Shown here: one piece after another, positions 63,061-64,000 of the stretch
How the letters are laid out: the number at the start of each line of letters is the position of its first letter
Position numbering within the stretch: the first letter of the stretch is position 1
Assembly (NCBI RefSeq): GCF_038806765.1
Contig: NZ_CP152389.1
Coordinates: 2,542,001-2,606,000, forward strand
DNA: 64,000 bases
Source of the DNA: Mucilaginibacter sp. CSA2-8R
Lineage (GTDB): Bacteria > Bacteroidota > Bacteroidia > Sphingobacteriales > Sphingobacteriaceae
Reading direction: 5' to 3'
Made by a program: the position numbers and the translations under genes
The notes under the pieces: generated by a model
What the model was told of the DNA's origin: nothing
Seen by the model: the letters and a program-made list of their open reading frames with translations, nothing else
Databases searched by the model: none

Positions 63061-64000
63061 ATGAAAACCCAAAACATCCTGATCGCTACCGCGATGTCGG
63101 TGCTTGCCTTAAGCAGCTCCTGCAAAAAGGACAACAACCACGGCGGCGACCTGCCAACCTCAACCAAGGCAGTAACATTTACGTCGAGCATTAATGGCCA
63201 AATTGTAACCAAAGCGGTTAACAACAAATGGGATGCTAATGATGCCATTGGTGTATTTATGAAAACCGGTACCGGCCTAAGCAACGTGTTGGCGGCTAAC
63301 AAAAGCTACACTACTACAGCTGGCGACGGCGAGTTTAAACCATCGGCCACCGATCAGAACATAAACTATCCTGAAACCGGTTCAGTTGATTTTGTTGCTT
63401 ACTATCCATACAAATCAACGCTTGCCAACAATATTTACCCGGTTGATGTAACCAGCCAAAGCAATCAGCCAGCTATCGATCTGTTGTATTCAAACAATGC
63501 AACCGGCCTGAGCAAAACCAGCACCGTAGCTAATCTTTCGTTCTCTCACCAATTAGCAAAAATTGAGTTTACTGTTAAAAACGGTTACGGCGTTTCTGAC
63601 TTGACTGGCCTGACTGCTGCCTTAAACAGCGTAAACACTAAAGCTGATTTTGATCTGGCTACCGGCACTTTAGCTAACCCGTCGCAACCTGCAGATTTAG
63701 CAGCTAAAGTTACGGCACAAACCGGTTCAGCATTAGCCGAAGCCATCGTATTACCAGTGGCTGATGCCAGCGGTAAACTGGTAACTTTCACTTTGCCATC
63801 TGGTAAATTTACTTTGACCTTACCTGCCAACACTAAATTTGAAGCCGGCAAACGTTATACTTTTGAGATTGAGTTGAGAAACGGCACAGCGCCAACACCA
63901 ATCGCTGTTGCCCTAAAAGCAACCATCACTGATTGGACTACTGTACCTTCTGGCAGCTACACTGTTGGCCAGGATGCCGGTACAGTTACGCCTCCAACCG
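63061..64000 (+). CDS. Second fimbrillin-like lipoprotein, cut by the window end
   Basis: An ATG at 63061 opens a frame that runs without stop to the window end (313 codons). It has a lipobox (LALSSSC, Cys 21) and parallels the first protein almost segment by segment: WDANDAIGVFMKTGTGL, FVAYYPYKSTL, FSHQLAKIEFTVKNG, FEAGKRYTFEIEL and WTTVPSGSYTV. The repeat of WDANDAIGVFMKTGTGL with near-identical codons marks a tandem duplication. The nuclease part, if any, lies beyond the window. Not shown as a gene in a stop-to-stop search because it lacks a stop. Confidence 0.9.
   Translation, partial: MKTQNILIATAMSVLALSSSCKKDNNHGGDLPTSTKAVTFTSSINGQIVTKAVNNKWDANDAIGVFMKTGTGLSNVLAANKSYTTTAGDGEFKPSATDQNINYPETGSVDFVAYYPYKSTLANNIYPVDVTSQSNQPAIDLLYSNNATGLSKTSTVANLSFSHQLAKIEFTVKNGYGVSDLTGLTAALNSVNTKADFDLATGTLANPSQPADLAAKVTAQTGSALAEAIVLPVADASGKLVTFTLPSGKFTLTLPANTKFEAGKRYTFEIELRNGTAPTPIAVALKATITDWTTVPSGSYTVGQDAGTVTPPT

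Noticed and set aside
1..64000. CRISPR array or rRNA genes
   Set aside because: I saw no regularly spaced direct repeats and no rRNA-like sequence on reading through.
1..64000. SusC/SusD polysaccharide-utilisation locus around GH95, GH28 or GH92
   Set aside because: No TonB-dependent receptor or SusD-like lipoprotein gene is present near any of the three; they are solitary.

Overview
The window reads as chromosome of a free-living Bacteroidota, most likely a Sphingobacteriaceae member (Mucilaginibacter/Pedobacter-like). The support is TAnnTTTG-type -7 promoter boxes in front of several genes, a C-terminal type IX secretion sorting domain, many lipoproteins, GH92/GH95/GH28 glycoside hydrolases, fimbrillin-type lipoproteins and a FUSC protein. 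The assignment is by family content, not by a database match.

Region 1 (1-8772) is an 8.8-kb integrated island in the 3' end of a tRNA-Ser(UGA) gene. A 14-bp copy of the tRNA 3' end lies at the very left edge and the intact tRNA at the right edge, next to an IntDOT-like tyrosine integrase and an XRE regulator. The cargo is one leftward operon of five overlapping genes: thymidylate synthase, solitary DNA cytosine-C5 methyltransferase, HD-family phosphohydrolase (HD-CE-like), ORC/CDC6-like P-loop ATPase and an unrecognised 317-aa protein. No restriction enzyme or transfer gene is present. I consider this operon the best candidate for an undescribed, probably defensive, system.

Region 2 (8.9-16 kb) is core chromosome: a leftward cell-envelope operon (PASTA protein, rhodanese, MltG, YbgC-like thioesterase, YihY) and a rightward alaS with a leaderless-type promoter. 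Region 3 (16-30.6 kb) is mixed accessory DNA: a GH95 fucosidase, a DUF4256 gene broken by one stop codon, a 47-aa gene with a sigma-54-like promoter, ankyrin protein and large catalase KatE in convergent arrangement, a GlxA-type regulator, DoxX and two VOC proteins, a 46-bp perfect palindrome, a GT14 glycosyltransferase, and a short endonuclease V overlapping a MORN-repeat protein.

Region 4 (31-48.6 kb) holds a GAF-PAS-HisKA protein without a kinase domain, a 2126-residue secreted protein with two six-bladed NHL propellers and a T9SS tail followed by an FN3 lipoprotein, a GH28 enzyme, a hybrid histidine kinase, a thioredoxin-fold protein, a FUSC protein and a 396-aa protein with a possible CE-clan (Ulp1/YopJ-like) cysteine protease triad. 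Region 5 (48.6-64 kb) holds a GntR-TauE-DUF1634 operon with a visible operator, a second copy of the 47-aa sigma-54 cassette, nadV followed by a deletion scar that beheads two divergent genes, membrane proteins, a GH92 mannosidase, a metallophosphoesterase, a clostripain-type lipoprotein, and two tandem fimbrillin lipoproteins, the first fused to a NUC1 nuclease; the second runs off the window end.
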